64,000 bases of DNA from Fenollaria massiliensis (GCF_000312505.2 NZ_HG326224.1:124001-188000), one strand, 5' to 3'; positions 28,475 through 37,815 are shown, counted from the first letter of the stretch. Made by a program: numbers and translations. Notes: a model not told the origin generated them from the sequence alone.

Positions 28475-29656
28475 TTAGCAATTTGCATCACTTGTTATAT
28501 ATCCAGCTTTTGTTAAAACTTCTTTAGCTTTATCAAGGTTCTTTGCACTTACCATGATAACTGGTCCTGTACAACCCATACCGCTTTCAGCATAGATGCT
28601 TTCTTTCCAAAGTGCTTGTACTGAATCTTCTAGTTCTAGTATATCGATACCAGCAATAGCTTCTTCAACAACTTCCTTTGGTGGAGCTGCAACAGCTTCC
28701 TTTGGTCCGTCATCTTTCTTTTCATTTGCTTTATTTAATGATGCTAAAACATCTTTTAAGCCAGCTGCATTAGCTGCTTCAAAAGTCTTCTTAGCTACCT
28801 TGTGTAAATTACCTTTAACAAGGCCTGCAGCATATGTTAAAGCGTTAGCTACAACAGGAACTCCTGATGCTCTAGAAACTATAAGTATAGTTCTGTCAAA
28901 TCCTTCACCAATACCAGGTCCATATCCAAAACCATTAGCTTCGTATGATCCACCTGTTGTGAATGATGAGAACATCTTCATAAGGATGTTACCTGTTAGT
29001 GAGTCATTAACTACAACGTCGCACGAAGCTTGTAATAAGTCGTTTCCTCTCATTACATCTCCACCGTCAGCTCTGTGTGACTCAGCAAATTTTATATTAA
29101 ATCCGTTATCGTTTAATTGTTTAAAAGCTCTTTCAACTTGTCTAGCTCCGTCAACATTTAGTATACCAAGACTTGGATCTTGATTACCTAATGCTTTAGC
29201 TACTATTAAGCCATAGATACCATTAAGAACCATTGCTTCTACTCTGTGTGCAGAAGATGTTCCTGTAGTTGTTGCTATAAGCATTTCTTTACCAAATCCA
29301 GGAGTTACTGCTCTACCAACAGTTGATACTCCGATTGGGAAATTGTAATGCATAGTAACGCATGCATCTATCTCTCCAGCATCTAGTAGTTCTTCCATCT
29401 TCTTATATCCTTGATCTTCATCAGAAACTTCATATTGAGTTAAATTTGTTTCTGCTTTAGGACCGATAAGAACAACTTCTATTGAAGAATCTCTAGATTG
29501 AGCAAGTTCTGCAGCTTTAACTAAGTTTTCAGTACCATGTTCGCTACCAAAACTTGTTAGGCCAACACGTACTTTTTTACCGAATGAACCAGTTTCTAAT
29601 CCATCTGCGATGTCATTAAAAACTTGTCCAATCATTTTCTTAATGTTGTCTGACAT
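28475..29656 (-). CDS. grdD: Glycine reductase complex component C, subunit alpha (GrdD)
   Basis: With GrdC it forms protein C, which takes the carboxymethyl group from the selenoprotein GrdA and releases acetyl phosphate. 393 residues. The core resembles PlsX-type phosphate acyltransferases (VRVGLTSFGSEHGTENLVKAAELA at the start, GYGPGIGEGFDRTI near 250, interrupted by conserved loops). A Cys near residue 362 in SGMGCTGPV is a good candidate for the acyl-carrying residue. The C-terminus ends in DANC. It follows grdC by 10 bp and is followed by a strong terminator. Confidence 0.96.
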   Translation of the reverse strand: MSDNIKKMIGQVFNDIADGLETGSFGKKVRVGLTSFGSEHGTENLVKAAELAQSRDSSIEVVLIGPKAETNLTQYEVSDEDQGYKKMEELLDAGEIDACVTMHYNFPIGVSTVGRAVTPGFGKEMLIATTTGTSSAHRVEAMVLNGIYGLIVAKALGNQDPSLGILNVDGARQVERAFKQLNDNGFNIKFAESHRADGGDVMRGNDLLQASCDVVVNDSLTGNILMKMFSSFTTGGSYEANGFGYGPGIGEGFDRTILIVSRASGVPVVANALTYAAGLVKGNLHKVAKKTFEAANAAGLKDVLASLNKANEKKDDGPKEAVAAPPKEVVEEAIAGIDILELEDSVQALWKESIYAESGMGCTGPVIMVSAKNLDKAKEVLTKAGYITSDANC

Positions 29657-29666
29657 ATCGTCACCT

Positions 29667-31208
29667 CTAATTTTCTTCAGTGAATGATTTAGCGAAATCT
29701 CTCATTGCATCTGCTACATATTTCTTAATAGTCTCTTCAGATGCTGCACCTTCTTCGCTAACCTTTCCTGGGTTCTTTTCGATTACTATAGAAACACCGT
29801 CGAATAGGTTTGTCATTCTACCTAAGAATAAGCTTCCCTTACCAACAATCATAGCTCTTTTTACTGCTCCGCTCTTGATATCATCTATAACAAATCCAAG
29901 ATAAGGTGCTCCTGAAGGTATATGGCCTTGAGTTGGAGCCCAACCTTTCATACCATGTTCAACGATAAAATCAGGAAGTGCAGTTCTTTCGATTTCGCCA
30001 TTCTTTACAGCTAAAGCTCCTATCATCTTAAAGTTAGCTTCAGGAACGTCACCTGCTCCAGCTGGTCTTGTTATATCTGGATTTTGCATTTCTACTGAAT
30101 ATTTATCAACATCTATGATTTTTAATCCAGCTTTTGTTAGTGGATTTGTAACTAAAGAAGTGATAACTGCTTGTGGTGATGAACCAGTGCCAACTGTATG
30201 TCTGCCGACAATATCAGTTCTTATTATTGGATGTTCTCCATCATTTTGAGAAACAACAAAAGCAAATCCTGCAACGCAGTCTTCGATAATTGGCATTTCC
30301 TTCTTAACGTGGTCTCTACCATTCATACCAAGTTTAGCACTTGAACCACCAGCTACAACCATAACATTCTTAAATGTACCTGCTTGTACAAGAGATGCTG
30401 CTGAGATAAGTGAGTGAGTAGGTGCAGCACAGAAACCTCTTACGTCTGAACCTGATGCGTTAACTAAACCAGTTAATTCTGCTATAGATTTAGCAAAGTT
30501 ACCGCCACCCCTTTGATTCATATCGCCACATGCTTCTTCTGAACATTCAATAACGTATTCAATTGATGCAGGATCAATATTGTTCTTTTCTATACAGTTT
30601 AAAGCAGCAAATATACCTGATGCTTTAACAACAAGGTTTTCAAACATTACGTGAGCTGATAAGTTTTGGTCAACATCATGTGCTCTCTTTACGCAACCAA
30701 CAATTTTATCTTCGTTCATGATTGCTTCAGCACCGTGATCATTGATTAAACTTTCTATTTCTGCTAATTCAGTGCCTTTTCCTAATCTAGCGATTAAATC
30801 GTCATTGATTAATGGATGTTCTTCGAATTCTTTTCTAACTTGATCAGTAAATTCTGGAGTTAAGAAAACTAACTCGAAAACGTCAGCTACTTTCATCATA
30901 CCGATTAGTTCAGATTGTGGAAGAATTTCACCCTTAACACCGTGTCTATCTGCGCCAGATAATAAGTGTTCATGCCATGGTTCAGGCACTTCTCTTAACT
31001 TAGCTGGAGTTTCATTACCTATATAAATTTGGTTAGGTAAATAGTTAACACAGTCTTCGAAACTTCTTAAATGTTTTGGAACTGCCTTTAGATACTCTGA
31101 ATCTGGATGTAGAGTTCTTTCTGTTGTTTGTGTTGTTCCATTGTGGATTACCATATCAGGTGCTTGTAATAATACAAATGATGCACCCTTTAATACTGAA
31201 TAATTCAT
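29667..31208 (-). CDS. grdC: Glycine reductase complex component C, subunit beta (GrdC)
   Basis: Thiolase/FabH-like half of protein C. 513 residues, the usual length. KGASFVLLQAPDMV at the N-terminus, a possible nucleophile loop GFCAAPTHSLIS near residue 258, GRHTVGTGSSPQAVIT near 338 and PSGAPYLGF near 430 are typical. The ribosome site is GGAGGTG. It is separated from grdB by 118 bp that hold a hairpin, so expression of grdCD may be tuned separately. Confidence 0.96.
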   Translation of the reverse strand: MNYSVLKGASFVLLQAPDMVIHNGTTQTTERTLHPDSEYLKAVPKHLRSFEDCVNYLPNQIYIGNETPAKLREVPEPWHEHLLSGADRHGVKGEILPQSELIGMMKVADVFELVFLTPEFTDQVRKEFEEHPLINDDLIARLGKGTELAEIESLINDHGAEAIMNEDKIVGCVKRAHDVDQNLSAHVMFENLVVKASGIFAALNCIEKNNIDPASIEYVIECSEEACGDMNQRGGGNFAKSIAELTGLVNASGSDVRGFCAAPTHSLISAASLVQAGTFKNVMVVAGGSSAKLGMNGRDHVKKEMPIIEDCVAGFAFVVSQNDGEHPIIRTDIVGRHTVGTGSSPQAVITSLVTNPLTKAGLKIIDVDKYSVEMQNPDITRPAGAGDVPEANFKMIGALAVKNGEIERTALPDFIVEHGMKGWAPTQGHIPSGAPYLGFVIDDIKSGAVKRAMIVGKGSLFLGRMTNLFDGVSIVIEKNPGKVSEEGAASEETIKKYVADAMRDFAKSFTEEN

Positions 31209-31289
31209 CCATACACCTCCGTAATATTTTTTTATTATGAATTATCTATAACATAGTATAACTATGACATAAACATAATTATGTACATC

Positions 31290-31309
31290 GCCCTTAATTA
31301 AAAGGGCGA
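31290..31309 (-). other. Hairpin between grdB and grdC
   Basis: Perfect inverted repeat CGCCCTT with AAGGGCG around a short AT loop, in the grdB-grdC gap. No T-run follows on the minus strand, so it is not a standard terminator. It may stabilise or process the mRNA. The remaining gap is AT-rich with small palindromes such as CATAATTATG. Confidence 0.6.
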
Positions 31310-31326
31310 CTTATTATTTACAATAA

Positions 31327-32640
31327 TTATTTATCGAAAACAGTTTGTCCGTCAACTTCAGTTTCTAAAGCATGTAATGCTTTTTCAACTAGTTTTCTTC
31401 TTAGAGAAACTTCTTCATCATGATCAAGTTTTGGATCTCCAAGTGGATGTGGAATAGCTATTGTAGGAACTATTCTGTTAGCACCAACTGTTAATGAAAT
31501 TGGAACTACTGTACACATGTGAACTACAGGGATTCCTGCACGTTCAATTTCTTTTACCATTGTTGCACCGCAACGTGTACAAGTACCTCAGGTACTAGTT
31601 AATATAACTGCGTCAACTTTGTTTTCAACTAATTCCTTAGAAAACTCTGCTGCGAATTTCTTTGCGTTTGCAACGGCAGTTCCGTTACCTACTGTTGTGA
31701 AGTAAGCATTGTATAACTTACCAATTTTTCCTTCTTTTTCAAATTCTCTCATTATATCTAATGGAAGAACTCTGTTAGGATCATCGTTAGCATATACTGG
31801 GTCATATCCACCATGAGCAGTTTCAGCATTTTCACTTGTAAATGCATCTATACCTGTGATGTCATATCTACCATATTTAGAAGCAGATGAAGATTCAATG
31901 TGATCAGGGTTACCCTTAGCACAAATACCGCCTGAAGTAACTAAAGCTATAGTAGCTTTAGAAATATCTTTAACAGCTGGATTTGGATCAACTCTATCGA
32001 AGTTAGGCATTGGATATTCTGTTACAAATTCTTCACCTTTTAACTTCTTAATCATCATATCTACAGCTCTCTTTGCTCCTCTTTCTTCTACGAATAAATT
32101 GTATCTTACTCCTCTTTCGATGTATCCTTCTTCAGCTGGAGTACCGATTTCTTCATTCTTAGCTAGTTTTAGAGCTAATGGAGCCATCTTCTTAACAGCG
32201 TCAACCATACCAGCTGCACTGTTCTTTGTGCTTACTATATATACTGATTTCTTGAACATATCTGCGCCTGGGTTTTCAATGTACATACCAGTTACAGCAG
32301 GAATGCCAAGTTCATTTTGTACTGCATCTGTAATTGTAGCACAAGCTACACCGTATCTTCCTGCGTTAAATGCAGGTCCTGCGATGAATAGATCCGGTTC
32401 ATATTTTTTAACCATTTCTAGTATAGCTGCTTTTGCTTCTTCTATGTTTTCTCCGAAATATGAGTCACCACATACTATAGTTGCAACAATTTCAGCTTCT
32501 CCTTTGAATTGACCATTTAAAGCCATTCCAGGACCCATAACCTTTTCTTCAACATAAGGTTTTATATCAGCTTTTTCTTCTCCACCAACACCGGCAAAGA
32601 ATTGGTTAATATAATGAACTACTTTTAATTTACTCATCAT
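31327..32640 (-). CDS. grdB: Glycine reductase complex selenoprotein B (GrdB), with in-frame UGA at 31588-31590
   Basis: Substrate-specific subunit of protein B, which binds glycine through the pyruvoyl group of GrdE and passes it as a selenoether. 437 residues when the TGA is read as selenocysteine near residue 351. The context is TSTUGTCTRCG, the U-x-x-C-x-x-C motif of the family. Homology continues without a break on both sides (PMPNFDRVDPNPAVKDIS before, AGIPVVHMCTVVPI after). The frame ends with a separate stop at 31327. A small GTTGC-GGT-GCAAC hairpin begins 14 nt after the UGA. Gene-finders would cut it into 350 and 77 residues. Confidence 0.97.
31562..31574 (-). other. Candidate bacterial SECIS hairpin in grdB
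   Basis: Directly downstream of the recoded UGA (13 nt between), GTTGC pairs with GCAAC around a GGT loop. Bacterial SECIS elements are hairpins inside the coding region a short distance after UGA, and a GU-containing apical loop binds SelB in E. coli. The stem is only 5 bp, so this is a suggestion. Confidence 0.45.
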
Positions 32641-32671
32641 ATTTCCCCCCTTTTACTAAAATTTTTGGGCA

Positions 32672-33148
32672 CTATTTATATTGAGTGTACTCATCTCTGA
32701 TATTTTTGATTTCACTAGTAATAGCGTCAACGTCTAATACCATTTCCATCATGCCTATTTGTTCGTCATAAACACCTGCATCTACACTTTCCTTAAATTC
32801 AGGTTCTAATGCATGGTATACCTTAAGTCCCAACGAGACTCCGGCTAAAGGACCAGCCCATGTAGGGTCACCTGCTGTAACAGTTTCAGCTGCTAAGCCT
32901 GCTGTTTCAGCTTCTCCTCCACCAAGTAAAACTATGATGTTTTCTGCACCGTATTTATCTACGGCTTCTTTTACTCTGTTTTGGTTTTCTAGGTCCATAG
33001 CGCCTGCAGCTGTTCAGACAAAACACTCAGTAGCTGAGAATACAACTTCTGCTGGAGTTGTCTTTACACACTCTTCCATAGCAGGACCAGGAATACCGTC
33101 TCTGTCGCCAATTATAACAACTTTTGAATTTTCATTAAATATTGACAT
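32672..33148 (-). CDS. grdA: Glycine reductase complex selenoprotein A (GrdA), with in-frame UGA at 33014-33016
   Basis: Small selenoprotein that carries the carboxymethyl group from protein B to protein C and is then reduced by thioredoxin. 158 residues if the TGA is selenocysteine at about residue 45. The context is [14 protein letters not shown], which has the C-x-x-U redox motif. Before it stand [18 protein letters not shown]; after it [17 protein letters not shown]. Start ATG 33148 with AAAGGAGAG. Conventional gene-finding would see only the 108 residues after the UGA. Downstream of this UGA I find only a weak stem-loop. Confidence 0.97.
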
Positions 33149-33193
33149 TCAAAAACTCTCCTTTCCTTTTTTAATTTTAAAATTTTTAATTAA

Positions 33194-34480
33194 TTATTTG
33201 CCTCTTGCTGTTAAATATCCGAAACCTACTTCAGAAGTAGCTCCTGTTATAGCTTGGATTTCAACTGTTACTGAACCATCAGCCTTTAATGAACCGTCAA
33301 ATCCACCTGCGATTGTATCGATAAATTCAGGGTGACCTATAACTTTGTCCATCTTAGGTAGTTCAATTAATTCATTTGCGTTACCGCCAGTAATAACTGC
33401 ATCTGCAGCCTTGTCAGCGTCTGCTAATGATTGAGAAGCACCGTCTCTACCAGCGTATTCGTCTGTAATAATTACAGTCTTAACGCCTTGGCCTTCGATC
33501 TTCTTGCAGTTCATGATTAAGTCTGTATCTGGGTTACCAAAACCTTCTTGTGAAACAACAGCTCCATCAAGATCTAGATATCTAGTTAATTTAGCAGTCC
33601 AGTTTGAGCTTCTTTCCTTATCTGCAAGATAAACGTTTTCGTTAGTGATAATCATACCAACAAAGTTGATAGTTTTACCGTGTTCTTTGTACAATTCTTT
33701 AACAACTGGGTTGTTCATGTGTACATAAGATGGGTTCTTATCGCATGATGATACGCAGTTACCACTGATTATAGCTCCGTCAAAAACTTCAGTTGGGTAT
33801 AAAATTGTAGGAACTATTTGTTTTGCATCGACACCATAAACGTATGTGTCATGTAGAAGTCCTTGAGATTGTAGCATTTGAACATATGCGACTCTTGGAA
33901 GTCCTTTGAACTTTTCAGCACCTTCCATTAAAGGTAATGTTTCATAAACTTCTGTTTCATCTGGAGTCAAGTTTCTTGCTGCTTCTGCTAAGTAAGCTGC
34001 AGTCTTGAATCCACAATATCTTAGAGCTTTTTCATGTTCGTGTTGCTTTAAACCATCAACTGGTTCAGCAATAACAACGATGTTGTTAGTTTTTGAGAAT
34101 GGTGTATATTGAGCACCTGGGCCTGTCATGTCGACAATACCTTCTTGGAAACCAACAATTTTACCTGTTGTCATTACTGCACAACCTTTAAGAACGTTTG
34201 TTTTACCTGAACCAACTACATCAACTTTTGAAAGAATTCCAGGGAATACTCCGCCAGGTCCTTCAACTTTAACTCTTGGTTCAACAACATCTTTAACCGG
34301 TGTGATTCTAACACTTTCTCCCGGTCTAGCGATTTCTACGTCTACAGATTTAATGTGTTCATCTTCCTTGCAAAGGTTGATGATGTCTTCTTTATTTACA
34401 TATAGAACTCCATTTTCTACCTTTGTCTCTTGGCCGAATTGAACATCTTTAATAAGCACGTTGCCTATTTCTAGACGCAT
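33194..34480 (-). CDS. grdE: Glycine reductase complex component B, alpha and beta subunits precursor (GrdE)
   Basis: Proprotein of 428 residues, split after synthesis into two chains. A conserved Cys at the cleavage point becomes the pyruvoyl group that binds the amino group of glycine. The expected site is GNCVSSCDKNPSY near residue 242. The N-terminus MRLEIGNVLIKDVQFG and C-terminal TGATSEVGFGY are also family-like. It lies 56 bp after trxA with an AGGGAGG site, and 45 bp before grdA. Confidence 0.96.
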   Translation of the reverse strand: MRLEIGNVLIKDVQFGQETKVENGVLYVNKEDIINLCKEDEHIKSVDVEIARPGESVRITPVKDVVEPRVKVEGPGGVFPGILSKVDVVGSGKTNVLKGCAVMTTGKIVGFQEGIVDMTGPGAQYTPFSKTNNIVVIAEPVDGLKQHEHEKALRYCGFKTAAYLAEAARNLTPDETEVYETLPLMEGAEKFKGLPRVAYVQMLQSQGLLHDTYVYGVDAKQIVPTILYPTEVFDGAIISGNCVSSCDKNPSYVHMNNPVVKELYKEHGKTINFVGMIITNENVYLADKERSSNWTAKLTRYLDLDGAVVSQEGFGNPDTDLIMNCKKIEGQGVKTVIITDEYAGRDGASQSLADADKAADAVITGGNANELIELPKMDKVIGHPEFIDTIAGGFDGSLKADGSVTVEIQAITGATSEVGFGYLTARGK

Positions 34481-34536
34481 AATCTCACCTCCCTTAAAAT
34501 TTTAAATATATTTAACTATATAATAGTAAATAAACT

Positions 34537-34851
34537 TTAGTTATATTTTTCTAACATTTCTCTAACTGATTCTTTAGTAGCGTCTTCTTTAACTCTTGAA
34601 TCAACTTGAGAACCATCTTTATAGATAGCAATTACTGGTAAACCCATAACTTTTTCGCCAATTGCTAATCTTCTTCCTTTTGAAATATCGAATGATGTGA
34701 ATTTAACGTTTTTGAATTCATCTTCCATAGCGTGGATGTGTGGCATTAAAGCCTTGCATGGTTCACATGTAGGTCCCCAGAAATCCACTAATACATATCC
34801 TTCAGCTTGTTTAACTTCTTGTTCGAAATTGTCCTTTGTTACTTCTAACAT
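34537..34851 (-). CDS. trxA: Thioredoxin dedicated to glycine reductase
   Basis: 104-residue thioredoxin with the fold pattern VLVDFWGPTCEPCKALMP. The active-site motif is CEPC rather than the common CGPC, a variation also found in thioredoxins of glycine-reductase loci. It probably reduces oxidised GrdA each cycle, using electrons from the trxB product encoded just upstream (52 bp gap). Confidence 0.95.
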   Translation of the reverse strand: MLEVTKDNFEQEVKQAEGYVLVDFWGPTCEPCKALMPHIHAMEDEFKNVKFTSFDISKGRRLAIGEKVMGLPVIAIYKDGSQVDSRVKEDATKESVREMLEKYN

Positions 34852-34903
34852 TACGATTCCTCCTTAAAATTTCTTTAAATTCTTTAATTTATACTTGAGA
34901 CTA

Positions 34904-35845
34904 TTAGTCTGCAAAGTGCTCGTTAATATACTTTTCAGCTTGTGTAGCTGCTATAGCTCCGTCTGCTGTTGCTGTAACAACTTGTCTTAATTCTTTCTTT
35001 CTGTTATCTCCAGCTGCAAATACTCCAGGGATATTTGTGTGCATGTTTTCATCTGTTACGATGTATCCGCCTTGCATATCTAGTAAGCCTTCAACTATAT
35101 CGTTCTTTGGAGTATATCCTACGAATACGAATAAACCAAATGTTCCGTCGTTTTCGTCAGCAAATATTTCTCTTCTTTCTTTTGTCTTAGTATCTTCAAG
35201 TACTATGCTTGTTAGAATACCATCACCTTTTACTTCTACAACTGTTGCGTTCCAGATATAGTCAAGTTTTGGATTCTTGTATGCTTTTTCCTTAATACTT
35301 TCAGCTGCACGTGCTTCATCTTTACCTTTTCTGTAAACAAGTGTAACTTTTCTAGCAAATTTAGATAGATACATTGCTTCTTCGAAAGCTGAGTCTCCAC
35401 CACCAACAACATAAACTTCCATGTCTTCAAAGAAGTTAGCGTCGCATGTTGCACAGTAGCTTACGCCTCTGCCTGTGAATTCTTGTTCGCCTGGGCAACC
35501 AATCTTTCTTGGTGTAGCGCCTGTAGCAACTATAACAGTTTTGCCTTCATAAGTTTTGTCTTTGCAAACAACTTTTTTAACTTTATCGTTAAGTTCTAGT
35601 TTTTCAACTGTGTCTATAACGAATTCTGCGCCAAAGCTGTCTACTTGATCTTTCATTCTCTTAATTAGGCTTGGGCCTGAAGCTTCTTCAACTGAACCAG
35701 GATAGTTAGCAACTTCATCAGTTATAACTATTTGTCCGCCTGCTTTTTCCTTTTCTAGGATAAGAGTTTTAAGTCTTGCTCTTGAAGCGTATAAGCCAGC
35801 TGCAAGTCCTGCAGGGCCTCCTCCAATAATAATTACATCATACAT
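34904..35845 (-). CDS. trxB: Thioredoxin reductase
   Basis: NADPH-dependent flavoenzyme supplying electrons to thioredoxin. 313 residues. FAD-binding GGGPAGLAAGLYAS at 8-21, redox pair CATC near 134, NADPH motif GGGDSAFEEA near 153, and C-terminal FAAGDNRKKELRQ. First gene of the operon behind the glycine riboswitch, which points to a dedicated role in glycine reduction. Strong GGAGGAAT ribosome site. Confidence 0.96.
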   Translation of the reverse strand: MYDVIIIGGGPAGLAAGLYASRARLKTLILEKEKAGGQIVITDEVANYPGSVEEASGPSLIKRMKDQVDSFGAEFVIDTVEKLELNDKVKKVVCKDKTYEGKTVIVATGATPRKIGCPGEQEFTGRGVSYCATCDANFFEDMEVYVVGGGDSAFEEAMYLSKFARKVTLVYRKGKDEARAAESIKEKAYKNPKLDYIWNATVVEVKGDGILTSIVLEDTKTKERREIFADENDGTFGLFVFVGYTPKNDIVEGLLDMQGGYIVTDENMHTNIPGVFAAGDNRKKELRQVVTATADGAIAATQAEKYINEHFAD

Positions 35846-35898
35846 TATGATATTCCTCCTTATACTACATATTGTTAATTAACAAATTGTCCGTAAAT

Positions 35899-35933
35899 TA
35901 AAAAACAGAAAACAAGCCACTCTTGTTCTCTGT
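35899..35933 (-). terminator. Riboswitch-controlled intrinsic terminator
   Basis: Minus strand ACAGAGAACAAG pairs with CTTGTTTTCTGT around a short loop (35905-35933), followed by TTTTTT. The upstream arm overlaps the 3' strand of the second glycine aptamer, so glycine binding should prevent the terminator from forming and switch the operon on. Confidence 0.85.
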
Positions 35934-36095
35934 CTATAACCTGTGAGATTCTCTTAAACAAGATTGCTCCATCGGTGCTAAAAGCTTTCCAGAGTACTGT
36001 CAAAATACGGTTCTTTTACCTGAGACTTTTGAATTAGAGTAGTGAGCTCAAATTCTTTACCCTTCGGTGACATACGTTCTCTCCCGCATCTGTCG
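35906..36095 (-). promoter_or_regulatory. Tandem glycine riboswitch
   Basis: This is the one stretch over 300 bp without a gene (35846-36213). Read on the minus strand, aptamer 1 begins GCGGGAGAG, then CACCGAAGG, then GTCTCAGGTAAAAG and CTCTGGAAAGC. Aptamer 2 follows after a short linker with GCACCGATGGAGCAA, then CTCACAGGTTATAGACAGAG. These are the conserved blocks of the glycine class in the proper order. An intrinsic terminator overlaps the end of aptamer 2. Downstream genes are trxB-trxA-grdEABCD. The second aptamer deviates at one base of the CACCGAAGG block. Confidence 0.92.
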
Positions 36096-36115
36096 TCCAG
36101 TTCTTTACTAACTAT

Positions 36116-36144
36116 ATTATACTACAAATAGTATAAAATTGCAA
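36116..36144 (-). promoter_or_regulatory. Promoter of the glycine reductase operon
   Basis: Minus strand TTGCAA (36139-36144), 17 bp spacer, TATAAT (36116-36121). Transcription would begin about 10-15 nt upstream of the first aptamer. Confidence 0.82.
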
Positions 36145-36213
36145 GCTTTTCTGTATTTTATTTTTTTATATCTGAATTAAAAATTCTTTGCTATTATCCT
36201 ATAGTTTTATAAT

Positions 36214-37815
36214 TTATTCAAAATGTTTTAATATATATCCTGCGATATTGTCTGCATGGTCACCTATTCTTTCAAGATTCGATATTGTGTCTAAGAATAT
36301 AATGCCTTGCTCTTCTTCGCATTCGTTTGACATAAGTCTTCTAAAGTGTTTCTCTCTAAATTCTTTTTCGCATACGTCTATCTTCTTTTCTACTTCAACT
36401 ATATCATACGCCATATCTTCAGACATTGCTCTATATGCACTCATTGTAAGTGTAAATACTTTTACTGTTAAATCATACATTTCATTAAGTTCTTTTTTGC
36501 CTTCTCCAGTAAAGTGTATATCCATGTTTATTCTTTCTTCACTTAGTTGAGTTATATTTTTAACATGGTCTCCAGCTCTTTCTATGTCGTTTACTATAAA
36601 GAATAAATCATCGACTGTTTCGTGTTGTTCTTTAGATAGTCCTGATGTTGACACCTTTACTAAATAATCTATTATTTCTTTTTGAAGACTGTTTATAAGA
36701 TCTTCTCTATCGTAAATAACTTCCATAAGCTCAATTTTTTTGTTAATTAATAGATTTCTTGAATCTTCTATGTTTTGTAAAACTAAATCATTCATTCTTG
36801 TCAATTCATCCACAACTGTTCCTATGGCTAAACCTGGTGTAGTTAATATACGATAGTCTAGGTGTATAGCGTGCTTGTCTTCTTTATTGTCGCTTTCTGG
36901 AATGATTTTTTGGGCAAGCTTAACTAATAATTTTGCAAATGGCATCATCCAAAGTACATTTATTACATTAAAGAATGTATGTGCCATGGCAATTTGTGTT
37001 GTTGTCGAAGCAAAAGTATTGACAACATAAGCTTCTATCGGATTCTTTAATAATAATAAAAATACAATTGAGCCAAAAACGTTAAATATAAAATGTATAA
37101 ATGCTGCTTGTTTTGCTGTTCTACTTGCTCCAATACTTGAAATAAGTGCTGTTGTTGTCGTTCCTATGTTTTGTCCAAATAATATTGGGAAAGCTATGTG
37201 CATATTAATAATGTTTTGTGACGCAAGTGCAAGTATTATGGCTTGTGCTGCTGATGATGATTGAAGTATAGTTGTCATTACAATTCCGACTAAAAGTCCT
37301 AACCACGGATTAGTTAATTTTGCCATTAAATTGGCATAAAATGCGCTTTCTCCTAATGGCCTCATCGCGTCGCCCATAGCTGCCATACCAAAGAATAGTA
37401 TACCAAGTCCTAAAACAATTTCCGCATAACTTTTTATTCTTTTCTTTTTACCAAGCATAAATAATAAAACACCGATGAATATCGCTATTGGTGCGTATCT
37501 AGAAATATTTAGAGCTAGCATTTGGCCTGTGATTGTTGTACCAATATTTGCTCCAAAGATGATTCCAACTGCTTGATATAGGTTCATTAGTCCTGCGTTT
37601 ACAAAGCCGACAACCATAACTGTAGTAGCTGATGAACTTTGTATAATCATTGTTACTACAGTACCAACTAATATACCCATGAAGGTATTTTTAGTTAAAG
37701 CGCCAATAATATTTTTTAATTTGTTTCCTGCTGCCTTTTGAAGTCCGTCTCCCATAAGGCTCATTCCATATAGGAATAAACCAAGGCCGCCCATAAGTCC
37801 TAATAAATAATCCAT
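36214..37815 (-). CDS. Na/Pi cotransporter family protein with PhoU-like domain
   Basis: 533 residues. The membrane half (1 to about 310) has eight or nine helices and the two inverted-repeat signatures IIQSSSATT (about 58) and ILQSSSAAQ (about 185) that form the sodium/phosphate site. The C-terminal part (about 330-530) is helical and PhoU-like, with GDHVKNI and GDHADNI repeats. The likely role is sodium-driven phosphate uptake controlled by its own cytoplasmic domain. Last gene of the rodA-led run; I see no clear terminator in the 70 bp after it. Confidence 0.9.
   Translation of the reverse strand: MDYLLGLMGGLGLFLYGMSLMGDGLQKAAGNKLKNIIGALTKNTFMGILVGTVVTMIIQSSSATTVMVVGFVNAGLMNLYQAVGIIFGANIGTTITGQMLALNISRYAPIAIFIGVLLFMLGKKKRIKSYAEIVLGLGILFFGMAAMGDAMRPLGESAFYANLMAKLTNPWLGLLVGIVMTTILQSSSAAQAIILALASQNIINMHIAFPILFGQNIGTTTTALISSIGASRTAKQAAFIHFIFNVFGSIVFLLLLKNPIEAYVVNTFASTTTQIAMAHTFFNVINVLWMMPFAKLLVKLAQKIIPESDNKEDKHAIHLDYRILTTPGLAIGTVVDELTRMNDLVLQNIEDSRNLLINKKIELMEVIYDREDLINSLQKEIIDYLVKVSTSGLSKEQHETVDDLFFIVNDIERAGDHVKNITQLSEERINMDIHFTGEGKKELNEMYDLTVKVFTLTMSAYRAMSEDMAYDIVEVEKKIDVCEKEFREKHFRRLMSNECEEEQGIIFLDTISNLERIGDHADNIAGYILKHFE

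Noticed and set aside
31290-31309. Terminator between grdB and grdC
   Set aside because: Stem is good but no U-tract follows on the transcribed strand; kept only as a hairpin of unknown role.
31327-31560. A separate 77-residue gene after grdB
   Set aside because: It is the C-terminal part of GrdB behind the selenocysteine UGA; the frame is continuous and no ribosome site precedes it.
31588-33016. In-frame TGA codons as signs of broken genes or of a code in which TGA is always an amino acid
   Set aside because: Both fall at the exact selenocysteine positions of GrdA and GrdB, while TGA ends other genes here normally, for example the folate cyclo-ligase at 9742-9744.
28475-34480. Long open frames on the plus strand opposite the grd genes
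   Set aside because: They mirror well-conserved genes, lack ribosome sites and show no family features; they result from codon bias on the coding strand.
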